A DNA stretch of 64,000 bases from Marchantia polymorpha subsp. ruderalis. Taxonomy: Eukaryota > Streptophyta > Marchantiopsida > Marchantiales > Marchantiaceae. The notes under the pieces are model-generated. The model saw nothing but the letters and a program-made list of their open reading frames with translations. It made no database searches and was not told where the DNA came from. Position 1 is the first letter of the stretch; the number at the start of each line of letters is the position of its first letter. The stretch spans positions 15,666,501 through 15,730,500 of the forward strand of contig AP031352.1 in the NCBI GenBank assembly GCA_037833965.1. Reading direction: 5' to 3'. This document shows positions 13,401-25,905 of this stretch, piece by piece. Both the position numbers and the translations under genes were made by a program.

Positions 13401-14854
13401 TGTTTTAGTTTGAGAATCACTCTACCGCATAGAGTGCATTTACAGTTCACACCACTATAAATGCTATAAAATGATTTTCGCCCCTGATGTTCACCATAAT
13501 ATTCTTACACATATCTGCACATTAGACAATGAAATTTGGAAACGTAACTAGATTCCGAACTACACTTCTGTTATGATATAGATGCTTGTTGGTGTAAGTT
13601 CGTGTTAAGTATTGGACACGAACCCACGTGGTTGGAGCCACTTAAATTCATAAGTTCCAACCATAATCGAACTTTGACCTTCTCTACACGATACAGAAAA
13701 ACTACGAGGAATGAGTATTTACATGCTACATGTTTCGTGAGAATTTCAACAAAACATGTGGTACATGTCTTTCTCTGATTCCGGGAAGAAAATCACCGAT
13801 CCATGCAGGTTCCGCAATCCACTACTCTGTAGACAGATGGGAGACTTGCCTTCCAAGGATCTCTTCAGAGAGCTGAGCTTTTGCACAATCAAAAGACTAA
13901 CAATTCTTTTTGCATGTAGTGAGTTTAATGCATTATATATCAAGCAAAGTCATTATATCTCAATGCTTAACATGACATTTCACATTAAAGACCTCTGAAC
14001 CCTCAAGTCCACCATTGAGTTCAACTTTGCAGGTGAACAGCTTTTCAGGTCGACTTTCCAATTTCAGAAGGTGAAGATGAACAACTGTCCACACGGTTTG
14101 AAAACATACATTACATTCGCAAATAGTTACGGTACAGCAGTCAGTTCCAGTGTTCTGGGGGGTTCAAAGACACGCGCATCAATACATAGAAATCATCTGA
14201 GTACATGAGAGAAAGATTCGAGGAAGAAAAACTTTTTTCAAGAAATATAGCGACAGTCTCGCACGGCACACTTGCAACACATAGACAAGACAATGCAAGA
14301 ACGACGTGAGCCTTCAACGTCCACATAACAAACGGCGGAATTGCACCTGAATGTAAGGTGTAATTATACAACTCACTGACCGTCTTCAGATATTCTATTT
14401 TTCTCATTAACCTGGATACTACCCATAATATACAATACCTTGAAACCGACAGCTACTAACAGTTTATTCAGCAGATTACATCCCTTCCACTTCTGATTCT
14501 GCCAGTTGTTGGTGTAGAAACCCAAGGATTGACAACCTCTGCAAATATAATCACAATTGATCAGAAATTTTAACTGGCACATTGTTTCTAGTAAACAAAA
14601 TTCTTCGCCTAAACAATTTGTAATACTATCAAATACAAAACACAACCGCAAAACCACAGAAATGCACAAAGGTTTAACACGAAATCAGATCAACTCAGTA
14701 CCAACATCAGGACAGTTTATTTGCCTAACCATCGAATTAGACTGGTTAAAAAAAAAGAGTAGCTCCATTATAATGGTGCAGTCATTACGACACTATATCT
14801 GAAGTTTTGGATACAAAACAGCACAGTAATCAAGATTAGTAGTAAGCTTTTCAG
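10451..14854. other. AT-rich intergenic region
   Basis: Strongly AT-rich DNA with TA microsatellites (about 11589-11600, 12366-12391 and 13122-13136) and no open frame with a recognisable product. It separates the GC-rich island from the 3' end of NCA1. The right-hand few hundred bases probably include the NCA1 3' UTR. Confidence 0.6.
11301..11540. repeat. diverged tandem duplication, period about 119 bp
   Basis: A block starting AGCCCTCGAT at 11301 recurs from 11420 with the same order of landmarks: CCCTCGAT, AATTTGA, CTTTCAA, CTTTGTTTA, TGTAGG, TATGT and GTGATT. The second copy ends in a 10-bp inverted repeat with a 5-base loop (about 11491-11515). Confidence 0.75.
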
Positions 14855-17663
14855 TCAAAAGCGGGGTTCCAGAGTTTGACAAACCACCTTCTTCTCTAAG
14901 ACTGGACAGTCTTCACCATTGGCAGGAGAAAAGTCTTCCAATGACTTCACAGCTTCTTGGAAACCCTTACGACCAGCTGTCTCATCTCCCAAAGCCCGAT
15001 TTACGTCGGCAACTTTGGCCAAAGATATGGCGACATCAAGAACCTGCCATATCACACAACATCAAATGAAATAAATCTCAATTCAGCTAAACACTCATCC
15101 TCTTCAAGTAGAACACGAGTGTGCCAGTTTACAGACCCAAGACATTGTAATAAGTTGTAACTATATTGAAGGACTTGTTGAAGCTTGCAAAATGAGTGCT
15201 AGTGGCCTCAGATATACTTTGGATGATAGTTTCGAAAAGTCTGTTGCATTTTGGCGCAGTTGAAGTGCACGGGCATAATAATCACGAGCTGCAGTCAAGT
15301 CTTCAGCGTAGTATTTCAGATCTCCAAGTTTGTTCAATGATACGGATAGTGCATGAACCACCTGGAAAGAAAATTGGAGATTAACGCATGTTCAAGCAGC
15401 TCAAATTAACAACGCATTCCCTCCTTAGCATATGGCAAACGAGGTGCTTGTCTTATACACATATAGTGCTTGGGACAAACCAGACAACAAAACACAGAGA
15501 GATCTCTAAACGAGACGAGTTCTACAAGTAAAAAGATCATGCACCTCGTCATCCTGGTGAGACAATTTCGAGAGCATTTCCACACTTTCTTCATATTGAG
15601 CCATAGCACCATCGACATCCCCCATCGCGCGGCTGCAAAAAGCAAATCCTGTTCGTAAGTTTCAAAGGACGTGAACCCATCCAGACGTGAAGTTGGTTGT
15701 TTGCGTGGTTACAAATTTGTACTAAATCATGTTCATTTGAACGCTTGAGAGAGCAACTCTTGAGCATAAACGATACCGCTATGGGAGTCGTTCAGCAACT
15801 TTGTATGGGTTTTCGACCTGGTTTTAATTCAAATCATCAGGAGTGTGGCAGGTGTAGGGTTGTTGTGTGCCAGCAGGAACAAGCAGCATACCGTTCACGA
15901 GTACACAATTTAAATCTTAGGTAAGGATGAACAGAGGGCAATGAAGAAAATGCTTTCGAAGAACAGTTTTGTGATAAACATCAACGAAGTCATGGAGGGA
16001 TATTCACAGTATATTTCTTCGTTAACAGAAGAGAAAAGGAATTATGATGAGTGAATAACATGCATCGGAGAATGAAACAAGACATTAACTTTTTTAGGGA
16101 ATATGTAACAATAAAGGACACAAACTAGATGCTTTATGGGAAAAAAGAAGGAAAAATGAAAAAAAAAAAAAAAAAAACTGCACGACAAAGTTTACAGACA
16201 AGTGAGAGGAAAAAAGAAAAAAGAAAACAAAAGGAAAAAAAGTAAAGCACATAGTACTTCCAATTCTAAGGAAAACTAAAGAGAATGCAAGCCAGCAATT
16301 GTCCGCATACCCAAATGATCTGAAGGCTTGGAACAAGAATGTCTGATTAAGATGCACCTACCAGCAATCTCCCAGCATCCCAAGGACTGCTCCAAGTTGT
16401 GAACATACATCTACGGTAACACCACTCCTCGAAAGCTCCTCTCGTGTGTCTTGGGCACATATTGTCAATCTTGACTTGGCACTCTCGAAATTTTGAGCTT
16501 GAAAGGCCTGTGTACAACAGGCTCTTAAGTTAATACAAAATTATTCTATAATATCCTCGCCCAACCCCTAAACCAAAATCCTCTATCGCTACGGCACTAG
16601 ATTTTTTTCTTCTGTTGAACTCTTCCTGTAATAACTGAAACTTCCCAAAACGTTCACGTAGAATACATAAACACACTACACACTCTTTGTCAGAAAGACC
16701 TAAGAGGAGCACCGAGAATAGAACTGTTGAACACAATCTATCATCCAGCTGATAAGTCAGTAGGACGTCAACGCTTAGCATACCCTCATGGCATGTTGAA
16801 TCAAGAAGCTTCCTCTGGCCAAAGACACGTCCTCATAAGACACCACTTTTGAACGGGGGCTTTCCTCGTCTGTAGAGTCTCCATCAGTTTTAACAGATCG
16901 TTTAATTCGGGCATGTCCCTCAATGAAGCGCTCAACCGTCTTCTGGAGCTCTATGTCGGCATTAACTCCTTCAATGTCAGCTCCACAAATAACGCAATCC
17001 TGAAACTTTGAGATACAACCCCTGCGAAAGCCGATGATTCAATTCATCTCCTTGAACTCTCGATAGAACATTGGACAAAATGTAGCTGATGAAGGAAACG
17101 ACTCCTGCTGAACGCTACCTCTCCAAATAAGAATACTATAATACGCTCAGTAATGCTTCACGCTAAACGCCTGTCAATATCCCCTTCTTGCTTTCGATAA
17201 CCGGTATAGAGAGGAAGCCGATTAGACTCAAGTATTCTAAATTGAAACTCCAAACTGGAGACAATGACCATCTTTTCTTCAACCAACAAAAAAAAAACTT
17301 TCCTTGCTTTGAGCCCTCACACAACTTTCCTCATCGAACGATAGGCATTTGACAATGACCATAAGCAGAAGTCGAAAAGAAAGTCGTCGAAACGAACCGA
17401 CAGAATATATGATCGCATGGTACACATCTGGCACTTTCATACAGTAGTGCTCGGCAGATAACACAACTCAGTGGACCAATCTTGAACGATCCAGAGTCGT
17501 AGCCATAAGGGCATTTTCCACCCTGAGCATCTGCCTCTTCCCTTTGACGCTCCTTCTCTACGACTTTCGAATCACTTTCTCTCGCACAAGCCTCGCTTCT
17601 CGATCTCTGTTCTGGACGCTCAGCGTCTTTGACACTGAGCCTGGCGAAGGGGCAGCCACTCAT
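14855..17663 (-). CDS. NCA1: NCA1-like RING/TPR catalase chaperone
   Basis: Six exons join in phase to 356 residues: 17663-17398, 17021-16784, 16507-16362, 15632-15545, 15361-15218 and 15043-14855. The product matches plant NCA1 (NO CATALASE ACTIVITY 1), a cytosolic protein that binds catalase and keeps it in an active, folded state. Residues 51-62 carry the family's CPYGYDSGSFKI. A C3HC4-type RING follows: C67, C70, C83, H85, C88, C91, C98 and C101, with C80 as an alternative ligand. Next come FIEGHARIKRS and TPR helices (SFLIQHAMRAFQAQNFESAKSR; SQLGAVLGMLGDC; SVSLNKLGDLKYY; VLDVAISLAKVADVNRALG). The start at 17663 gives MSGCPF, like the Cys-Pro-Phe N-terminus of Arabidopsis NCA1. Exon 1 ends at a GTTCGT donor. 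The C-terminus (LEKKVVCQTLEPRF) is shorter and different from the Arabidopsis one. Upstream lies a GC-richer presumed promoter. Confidence 0.93.
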
Positions 17664-18350
17664 CCCTGCGGAGAGATGGAAGAAAAACACCCTGCAGAAC
17701 AAAGCACTCGCCTACACCCAAAGTCACACGCATTCAGATCTTCCCACGGCGCTAGTTCACTAGAGCACAGTCCACCTGCTCGAAAGCAATCCCTTGGACG
17801 AAATTAAATCCCGAGAACTCATAACTGAACCAATTCAACGCTAGGGGTTTACGACTACGACCACGACCGAGAACACAGAAAATTCGCACCCCGAAACAAA
17901 GAACACTCAATTCTATTCCCTTCCGACGCCTCGTCCGTGCCCTCCCACGAATTGGACGCGGATTCGGACCAACCGCAATGCGATTCAATGGCAATAGAAT
18001 CTCACCTGAAACTCAATCAATCCGACGCAATTATGGATACACGTCGTCCAGGCGATACAGCTTCTGCTCCTCTACCAGAGCGCAGCGTTTCTATGCCAGT
18101 CGGAGAGGCAGAGAGATGGTGGAAAGCGAAATAACTTATCCTTGCTCGAAAAACGAGGTTCCCACTTGGGGCCACATCAGCCTCGGAGCGCCGAATAATG
18201 CTCGCCAATTTCTTCCCGTACCGCCCAATGTCGTCCGCAAAGATTCAGCGCTTTACGGTCGAAAAATCACCCGCTGGCCACTGCGATTTGATATCCTTGG
18301 TTTCCTTCTTTACATCCATCAGATTATTTTTATTTTCATTCTTGTAGACC
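17664..18350 (-). promoter_or_regulatory. presumed promoter/5' UTR region of NCA1
   Basis: This moderately GC-rich stretch lies directly upstream of the NCA1 start codon. Short plus-strand open frames at 17937-18134 and 17978-18355 overlap each other in different frames and have unfamiliar products, so I do not call them genes. No TATA box could be assigned with confidence. Confidence 0.4.
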
Positions 18351-20879
18351 CCTAGGAACTCAGAAGAGCCTAGGAGTATGCGACTGCACACATTACATGC
18401 TCCAATGAAAGGTAAATTCTTACATGAAATAAATTTTATTTCCATCTTTTCTTAGAATATGGCATACCAATTGCGTGCATCTGAATTTGTGCTAGAGTTG
18501 AAGGTCAGGTAGATGGACAATGTGCTCGCCTTGGATGCTCCCGCATCCGCATAGACTCCCGTTGCCTCGATCACGACGATGAATCTCATATATGGTGTTC
18601 TCTTCCAAGGGAAAATGAACATGTAAAGTATTTAATACAGAGAAGTAATATCATGAAGAATGTCTAAATTTCAAATAATGAAATTCTTAAGTGGTTATAA
18701 TCTAGAATAAATTCAATGATCGAAGGTTCAAAACTTTCAGATAAATTTAATTGTGATCTTTCCAACATATCATTGTCACAATATCCATCTGCAAACCTAT
18801 GTCTAGTGGCAGGTTGTTGAATACGGTAGGTATAGTGCAATAGTTTTCACCACGGATGGCAGGCAAGAGTAAGCTGTTACTTTGTCACCAAAATCATATA
18901 TACATGCTTTGAGACTTAATAATCGTTTTGGTAATGCAAACACATCATGACATGGAATGATAGCAAAGTCAAAGATTTTAACATATATTTCCATCTATTT
19001 AAAAAAAACTAAATCTCTTTGTATGTTGGAGCATTCAACATACAAAGGGATTGAATTCTTCGTATATTGTGAGTATATTATGTTGTATGCAATGAGTCTC
19101 CATATGGATGTTCATGAGAATTGTTATCTATGTGCTCTTGCTATGAAAAGAGATTGGCATCGGATTATGAGAAATGAAAGTCGTAAAGACTTGCGCAAGG
19201 CATACCTTGTACCTAACGAGTTCTAGGGAGAGAGTGTGATCAATTGTTTGTCAAGTACTCTATTTGTGATTACATTGAGAATATCGAGTATTACAAAAAG
19301 ATGATGATCAATTGTTTGTTAAGTACTCCATTTGTGATAGCATTGAGTTGCAACCGTCTCTACTTGATGATCATAAATACATGTGATATAACCGTCAAAG
19401 AAAAATCAATCAATGAGCAAACATGTTGGTAATGCAAAAGTCAAGTGTTCTAAATGCAAGCAATCACGACACAATGTCATACATGCAAAAGAAGAGCCAT
19501 TGGAGAAATTGTAGACATTTTGGATGAGTAGGATGTTGAATCAAGTGACTATCCATATTTTGAAAGTGTGCAGATGTTAGAAGTGCTTTAGACCAATACT
19601 CCAACATGTTCAATTTGGCTAAGTTCAACGGACATTTATAATGAGATCAAAAAAATATCTAAAAGTTACATTGAAGAAACTATTAATGATCCCTGTAGTG
19701 ATAGCATTCAAGTATATTATGATGAAAATAACAACGATGATATGAATAATTTGATGGAATTATAAGCCAAGGACTATAGTTGAGAGAGATAGTTGGATGT
19801 TTTCTTGAAACTATTGAACGCTCATACATTGAAATATGGACAAGATATATTTAGAGATGATATTGATCTATTCAGCATTGATAGCATCTAATCTTGCAAA
19901 TACTTTCCTTGGTAAAACAGACTATGTTAAAATGTCAATGTCCACATTATTATTCTAGTTCTTCACTCCCTGTATTCATTTGTGTTCTCTTAATAATCAT
20001 GTGTTGTTATACTTGTCATTCAGCTCGTATTGGACTTGTTGGCAAAGGAATTTTTTTGCTTTAGTCTTCATTCAAATATATTACTTTGTGTTGGTTTGAC
20101 ATGTTTTAAACAATTTATTTCTTGTTAAATATTGAAGCTCACAATAAGGCTTCATAGTATTAGTATTGTTTGAACTTTAGTCATATCTCGAGTACTTGGA
20201 TATGATTTTGTCAATAAACAGTGGTTGCATCTATATGTTGGGATTTTTACTCCTCTAGTTTATCTTGACGCATGTAACTTGAAACTTTTCCATTGTGTTT
20301 AATATTAATTATCATATGATAGAAAACACATTTTGCAAAAAAATTAATTAATTACATTTCCTGATAAATTGAAGTTGCATTGCTTCGTTTGGCATTATTC
20401 ACTCCTGAGAATACTATATCTTAAACAAAAAGAGAATTTAAAAAGGTAAGCTTATGAGGTTTACTAACTAATAATTTGTCTTTGCGAGAGTAGATATGAA
20501 CTTGTATAATTATGTTTTTGGATCTGAAAACTTCACTATCTTTTACTTCAACTCTAAAAACATATTTATGGCTAATGCATCTGCATTTGCGTGCACTATA
20601 AGAAGCTAAGATAAAGAAACGTACAGTTCACTAATTTTTGTTGAGTACTTTGGAATAGTCATTCTTCTTCCTCTTGAAATCAGCAACCACAGCTATATAT
20701 TGCAGCCATGGATAGATAAGTTTTTCAATCACTTATCCCACCAATACCGTTTACATCTATATGAGTCTCTAACCGAAACTGATGTGATCAAGTGTGGTGC
20801 AAGCTAACAAATATTGGCAGACGATATATGAAAAGTTGTTATGGACAAAATCAAACACAATTCAACTTAACAACAATTT
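18351..20879. other. intergenic with old transposon debris
   Basis: No intact gene. Between about 19000 and 19900 the plus strand holds interrupted coding-like stretches. At 19446-19487 it has a degraded zinc-knuckle pattern (C-SK-C-KQSR-H-NVIH, then Ala where the last Cys should be), as in retroelement Gag proteins or some DNA transposases. A block of about 45 bases at 19236-19280 is repeated imperfectly at 19303-19347. The element type cannot be assigned. Confidence 0.4.
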
Positions 20880-21465
20880 GTTAGTATTCATGCTTGCTCT
20901 TCAATTTTGATACTTCTTCATATATAGTAATCTTTACGGTGTCTATGTTATTCATGAGGGTGAGATATCAACTTTAATTACATGTCGTTTTTCTTTAAAG
21001 TTTTTTGTCGTTTTTTTATTGTTTACTAATCAACTCGCTAATGTGTCCATATACTATTGACGGTAAAGATTCATTTTGATATTTTTCCGTTATAACAGAG
21101 TGATTTAAAGTTAGTCAACGTATTAAAGGATTCATTACAGTTAGGGAATTTCAAAAAAAGTTGATTGTGAAAATTAGTAAACACATTGAGAGGTAGAAAA
21201 TCATTTGTGAGGAAATGTTTGTCTTGCTCGGAAAAGAAGAAAGATTTTATGTATATCTCACCAGATTGAAATTTTGTAAAGATGATGAGAAGTAAAAGTT
21301 TGAGTACATTGATCTTGGTTATATACTCAAACCATCTTCATTGAGTAGTTTACGGGGACTAGGCTTTTAAGTTGAACCTCGTCAACAAATTCTTCTGTTT
21401 GTTATTGTGTATGGACTGTAATTTTTCTTGGTTTTAGAAATTCCAATTACTATAGTGATATTAGA
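20880..21465 (+). repeat. 5' LTR of the copia element (approximate ends)
   Basis: It shares an ordered series of blocks with 25300-25905: TTATTCATGAG, GAGATATCAACTT, TTTTTTGTCGTTTTTTT, GTGATTTAAAGTTAGT, TTAAAGGATTCATTACA, ACACATTGAGAGG and GATTGAAATTTTGTAAAGAT. By eye roughly one base in five differs, which suggests an old insertion. Confidence 0.8.
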
Positions 21466-24400
21466 TCATTGTATTATCTATCTTGATTTCATAGCTATGT
21501 CAATTTTCTTTCCGGCGCTCAATTCATTCAAGCAATTTTGAAAGCATCAAATCGTCGTGCAAAGCCCACCGGCAAGCTAAGAAGGAGCAACGATCTTTCA
21601 CAGCAAAGCACCAACACCAATTTGTCACAACAAAGTGTATAAAAGCTCAATTTTTAAAATTTTGGCAATGAAAATCGATCTCAAGAAATTTAACGTAACT
21701 AGTAATTTTTGCATCTAGCACTAGAAAATCTTAGCACTAATATAAATCAAATCATCAAAAATGCCAAAAGATTTGAACGCTTCTCGCTCAATAAAGATTG
21801 CACGGGATCATCTCCGATCATGTGCCATGGCCTAATAACATAATCCAAGATCAAAAAGAAGTAATGTATGTGACGTACATGGATACGAAAATTTTTCACC
21901 TATTTAATTTGATTATTCTTCTAATTGACAAGGAAGACACACCAACAAAGATGTGGAAGAAATTTGAGGAGATATTCAATCTCGCTCTCTCTCCAACAAG
22001 ATCTACCCAAACGAGAGGCGCTTTGAATTCAAAATGTATCAGAAAAAGTCATCAAAAGCCAACTTAGACGAGTTCTTGAAATTACGATCAAGCTTGCAAA
22101 TTCCGGTGAAAAGGAATAGCTCAACGACGAGAACACGACAATCATTATTTTCAATTTCCTTTCAAAAACATATAGGGGTGAAATCGGCAATCAATGGAAG
22201 GTCATCGATCACCCTAGATGAAGTGATATTTGTGCTCAAATCCAAAGACTTGGAAATCAAAGTAGACAAAAAGAATTTCTAGTGAAGGCATGAACCAAAT
22301 GGCTTATGGCAAAAAACAGTGAAGAAACATTGATAGAAGCAACTCAAAGCTAAAGAACCACGGCAAAGCACCTACAAAGACCAACAATCGAAGTACTAAT
22401 CCCAACGGCGATACGAAGTGTTTCTATTGCAACAAGATGAATCACGTCAAGAGGTATTGTTACCCATCAATTAAGAAAAACAAGGAGAATCAAGGTAGCA
22501 CATCACAAGGTCAACAAGATTTAGTAAACTTTGATGATGGCTACAACAACAGGAAATTTTTTCATGGCGTCAAGAAATCTCAAGGCCTCGGACTCAATTC
22601 TTGAATCTGGTTGCATCTATCACATGACACATAACAAGCATTGAATGTCAGACTACCAAGAATAGTAATTAATAATAAATTAATAATGGCTAACAACCAT
22701 TCTTGTTATGCTGTTGGTGTAGGACATGTTAGCATTTAGATGATTGATGTTGTTATGAAAATTCTTGAAAATATTAGATGTACTTGAGTTGTATAAAAAG
22801 CTCATCTCATAAATGTCAATACATTTCACATGAATCGGATTATACTAACAAGATAGAGCAAGTCTCTAAGTATATTGCAAAAGGTATTATTATTTTGAAC
22901 GAAATAAAGATAGCCAATCTTTATTGTCTCATCAGAGAGATTTTTCATGGAGATGCGTTAGTTGCCACTATCCAAAATGACAGCAAAGCTATAAAATGGC
23001 ACTAAAGTCTCAGTCATATCAATGAGAAGGTTCTACAATGATGAGCAACCAGAATTTGCTCGAAAAGAACAAAGTAAGCAAACTTGATTTGTCCAAGCAT
23101 TGCATTTTGGCAAAACAACGGAGGCAAAAATCCTACACAAGTCCTTGAATACATTCACTCAGATTTGTGGGGACCTTTAAGTACAACAACATATGTTGAT
23201 AATTTTTATTTCTTATCTATCATTGATGACTTCTTTAGAAAAGTTTAGATATATTTGTTGGAACACAAATATCAGACTTTTGAAAGATTTAAAGAATGGA
23301 AAATTCTGGTTGAAAATCTAACTAATAAAAAGGTTAAGACTTTAAGAACAAATAATGATCTTGATTTATGTAAAGCTAAGTTGGATCAATTTTGTGCCAA
23401 TGAGTAAATTCAAAGTCATAAAACTGTGAGACTAATCCCTCAGCAAAACGGAGTTGCTGAAAAAATGAACATGTCATTAGTGAACAAGGTAGTAACATGC
23501 TATTCAATTCAGGGTTGGCTAATAATTTCAAGTTTGAGACAATGGTCATTGTTGAATATCTTGTGAACAAATATACTTCAAGTGTCATTGAATTCAAGAC
23601 ACTAGAAGAAAAATGGAGTTCAAGGCCATCTGATCTCAATCACTTGATAGTGTTAGGATATTCTTTCTATGTTCATCAAAGTAAATGCAAATTGGTGTCA
23701 AGAGTTATCAAATGATAACTCTTTATCTTGCAAGATAAAAAAGGCTATCGACTGTGGGCAATGGAAGCTAACGGTTTCAAAATTATCAATAGTAGTGACG
23801 TGATATTTAATGAGACTGTTATTACTTGTCAATCATGAACTCACCCAAGTCCTAGTGATGTGAATGTCATTAAACTTGCAGAAACCTTAGAGAATATTAT
23901 TCAGGTAGAGCCAGCTGTTCATGTCACTACTCCACTAATCCAAAGCCAAAGCACCTCAAGTGACTATGAAGTTCATGACACACAAGTCCTACATCATGTC
24001 TCTAAACCAAGTGATCAAACTTGTCAAATGCAAGGCAAAACAACTAAGAGCAATTTCAACAACAACATGACTATTTTCTGACTAGAAACAAAGAAAAGTG
24101 ATTGTCAAGGCTTACATAGATATATGGCTTCTCCTCATACTCTTTGATCCTTGCCTATGCGTTCACATCAGCCTTGGAGATTTATATCAAGGAGTACCTC
24201 TACTATCAAAATGTTGTTGCTAGATCAAACTTATAAAAAAATCTAAGGAAGCCATGAGGGTTGAAATAATGTCACTTTACTGGAAGAAAACTTGGATCAT
24301 GGTTGCAAGATCCAAGTATCAAAATCTAGTGATGTGACGATGATTTTAAATTTTCAAAGAAGTCGTGATCAGTTTTGACAAGTTTTGATTCAAGGCCAAG

Positions 24401-25299
24401 CTAGTGGCAAAAGGCTTCACACAGGTTGAGATAGTTGACTATAATGACATTTCTCACATGTGTTGAAGTACAAGAGCATAGTGATCCAGCATAACTTGAA
24501 ATTACAGCAAATTGATGTGAAAATAGCATTTCTTCACGAAAACTTTGAAGAAGAGATTTACATTGAGTAGTCACCAAGATACAAAGTGCATAAAGGCAAA
24601 GACATGATGTGTCTACTTAAAAAATTGCTGTATAGTTTGAATCAGTCATCTAGTCAATGATACAAGCTTTTCAAGCATGAATGTGTTGAAACGTTCCAAT
24701 ACATTCATGCTTGAACAAGTATACAACAAGAGTTTCTATGACGCATGCTTGTAGTTCAAAGAAAATGAAGTATTGAAAACTATCTATATCTGCTTGTATA
24801 TAGACGATATGTTATTGATCAACCGCTCAACTTCAAATACCTTTGAATTCAAGAAGATTTTGAGCAAAGAGTTTGATATGAAAGATTTAGATGATTCTAC
24901 GATAGTCCTTAGAATCAGCATCATTAGAGAGAGTATTATGATTCATTGGTATTGTCACAACATGTCTATTTGTAGAAGCTAGTTGACAAATTTATCATGA
25001 GAAATGCAAAGCCTGAATCTAAACTTTGGCAAATGATTTCAGACTTTTTGCAAGTCAATGTCTTGTTTCAGCATCAGCAAAGCAAACCATGAAAGATGTT
25101 TCATATTCAAATGGAGTAGCTCAATCATGTACACTATGACGTGTTCAAGAGCTGATATTGCTCATGCCATTGGTGTTCTTAGCAGATACATATCAAATCC
25201 TAGCAAGTAACACTAATTAGCTAAGTAATGACTTTTAAGTACCTTAAAGGTCATTACTTATGTGGTTTTAGTATTGCAAGACAATTAATTTGGTTCTTG

Positions 25300-25905
25300 T
25301 GAAGTAATATGTAGACTTTGACTATGCTCTTCAATCTTTATGCTTCTACATATATTGTTGGCTTTACACTGTGTCTGTTATTCATGAGTGTGAGATATCA
25401 ACTTGAGTTATATGTAGTATTTATTTACAGTTTTTTGTCGTTTTTTTTATTTTTTAGTAATCAATTTGCTGCTGTGTCAATATCCTATGGGCTGTATAGA
25501 TTCATTATGATATTTTTCCATTATAACTCATAGTGATTTAAAGTTAGTTAGGGGATTAAAGGATTCATTACAATTAGGGAATTTCAAGAAAAGTCGATGG
25601 TGAGAATTAGGAAACACATTGAGAGGGAGACAATCATTTGTGATGAAATTTTTATCTTGCTTGGAAAACAAAAGTGATTTTCTTTGTGTGTGTTTTTCAC
25701 CCGATTGAAATTTTGTAAAGATGGTGAGAAGTAAAAGTACTAGAAAATTGATCTTGGTTATATGCTCGAACTAGCTTCATTGAGGAGTTCACACGGGAAC
25801 TAGACTTTTGAGTCGAACCTCGTAAACAAATTCTTGTGTTCATTATTGTGTATGAATTATGATTTTTGTTGGTTTGAGGATTCAAGTCCCTACAATGAGG
25901 ATGAG
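25300..25905 (+). repeat. 3' LTR of the copia element (approximate ends)
   Basis: This is the right-hand copy of the long direct repeat described for the 5' LTR. It follows directly after the RNase H-like remnant, as expected for a copia 3' LTR. Confidence 0.8.

Larger units (their letters stand above)
20880..25905 (+). mobile_element. decayed Ty1/copia LTR retrotransposon
   Basis: Two similar, visibly diverged direct repeats (about 20880-21465 and 25300-25905) flank an internal region with copia-type domains in the copia order on the plus strand. These are: Gag-like sequence (about 21800-22290); a CCHC zinc knuckle at 22419-22460; an aspartic-protease-like segment near 22590-22640 (ESGCIYHMT, with Glu in place of the catalytic Asp); the HHCC and catalytic core of integrase (about 22996-23480, HSDLWGP, LRTNNDLD, TVRLIPQQNGVAEK); reverse transcriptase (about 24390-24960, LVAKGFTQV, YIDDMLL); and an RNase H-like end (about 25130-25210, MTCSRADIAHAIGVLSRY). 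Integrase before reverse transcriptase marks copia rather than gypsy. Stops and frameshifts break every domain, so the copy is inactive. Its ends, primer-binding site and target-site duplication could not be fixed. Confidence 0.9.

Noticed and set aside
16159-16177. A-rich tract as a processed-gene poly(A) tail
   Set aside because: It lies in an NCA1 intron with no retrocopy sequence next to it; a plain homopolymer run.
17978-18355. 125-codon plus-strand frame divergent from NCA1
   Set aside because: No homologue recognised, it overlaps another frame on the same strand, and it lies in the presumed NCA1 promoter.
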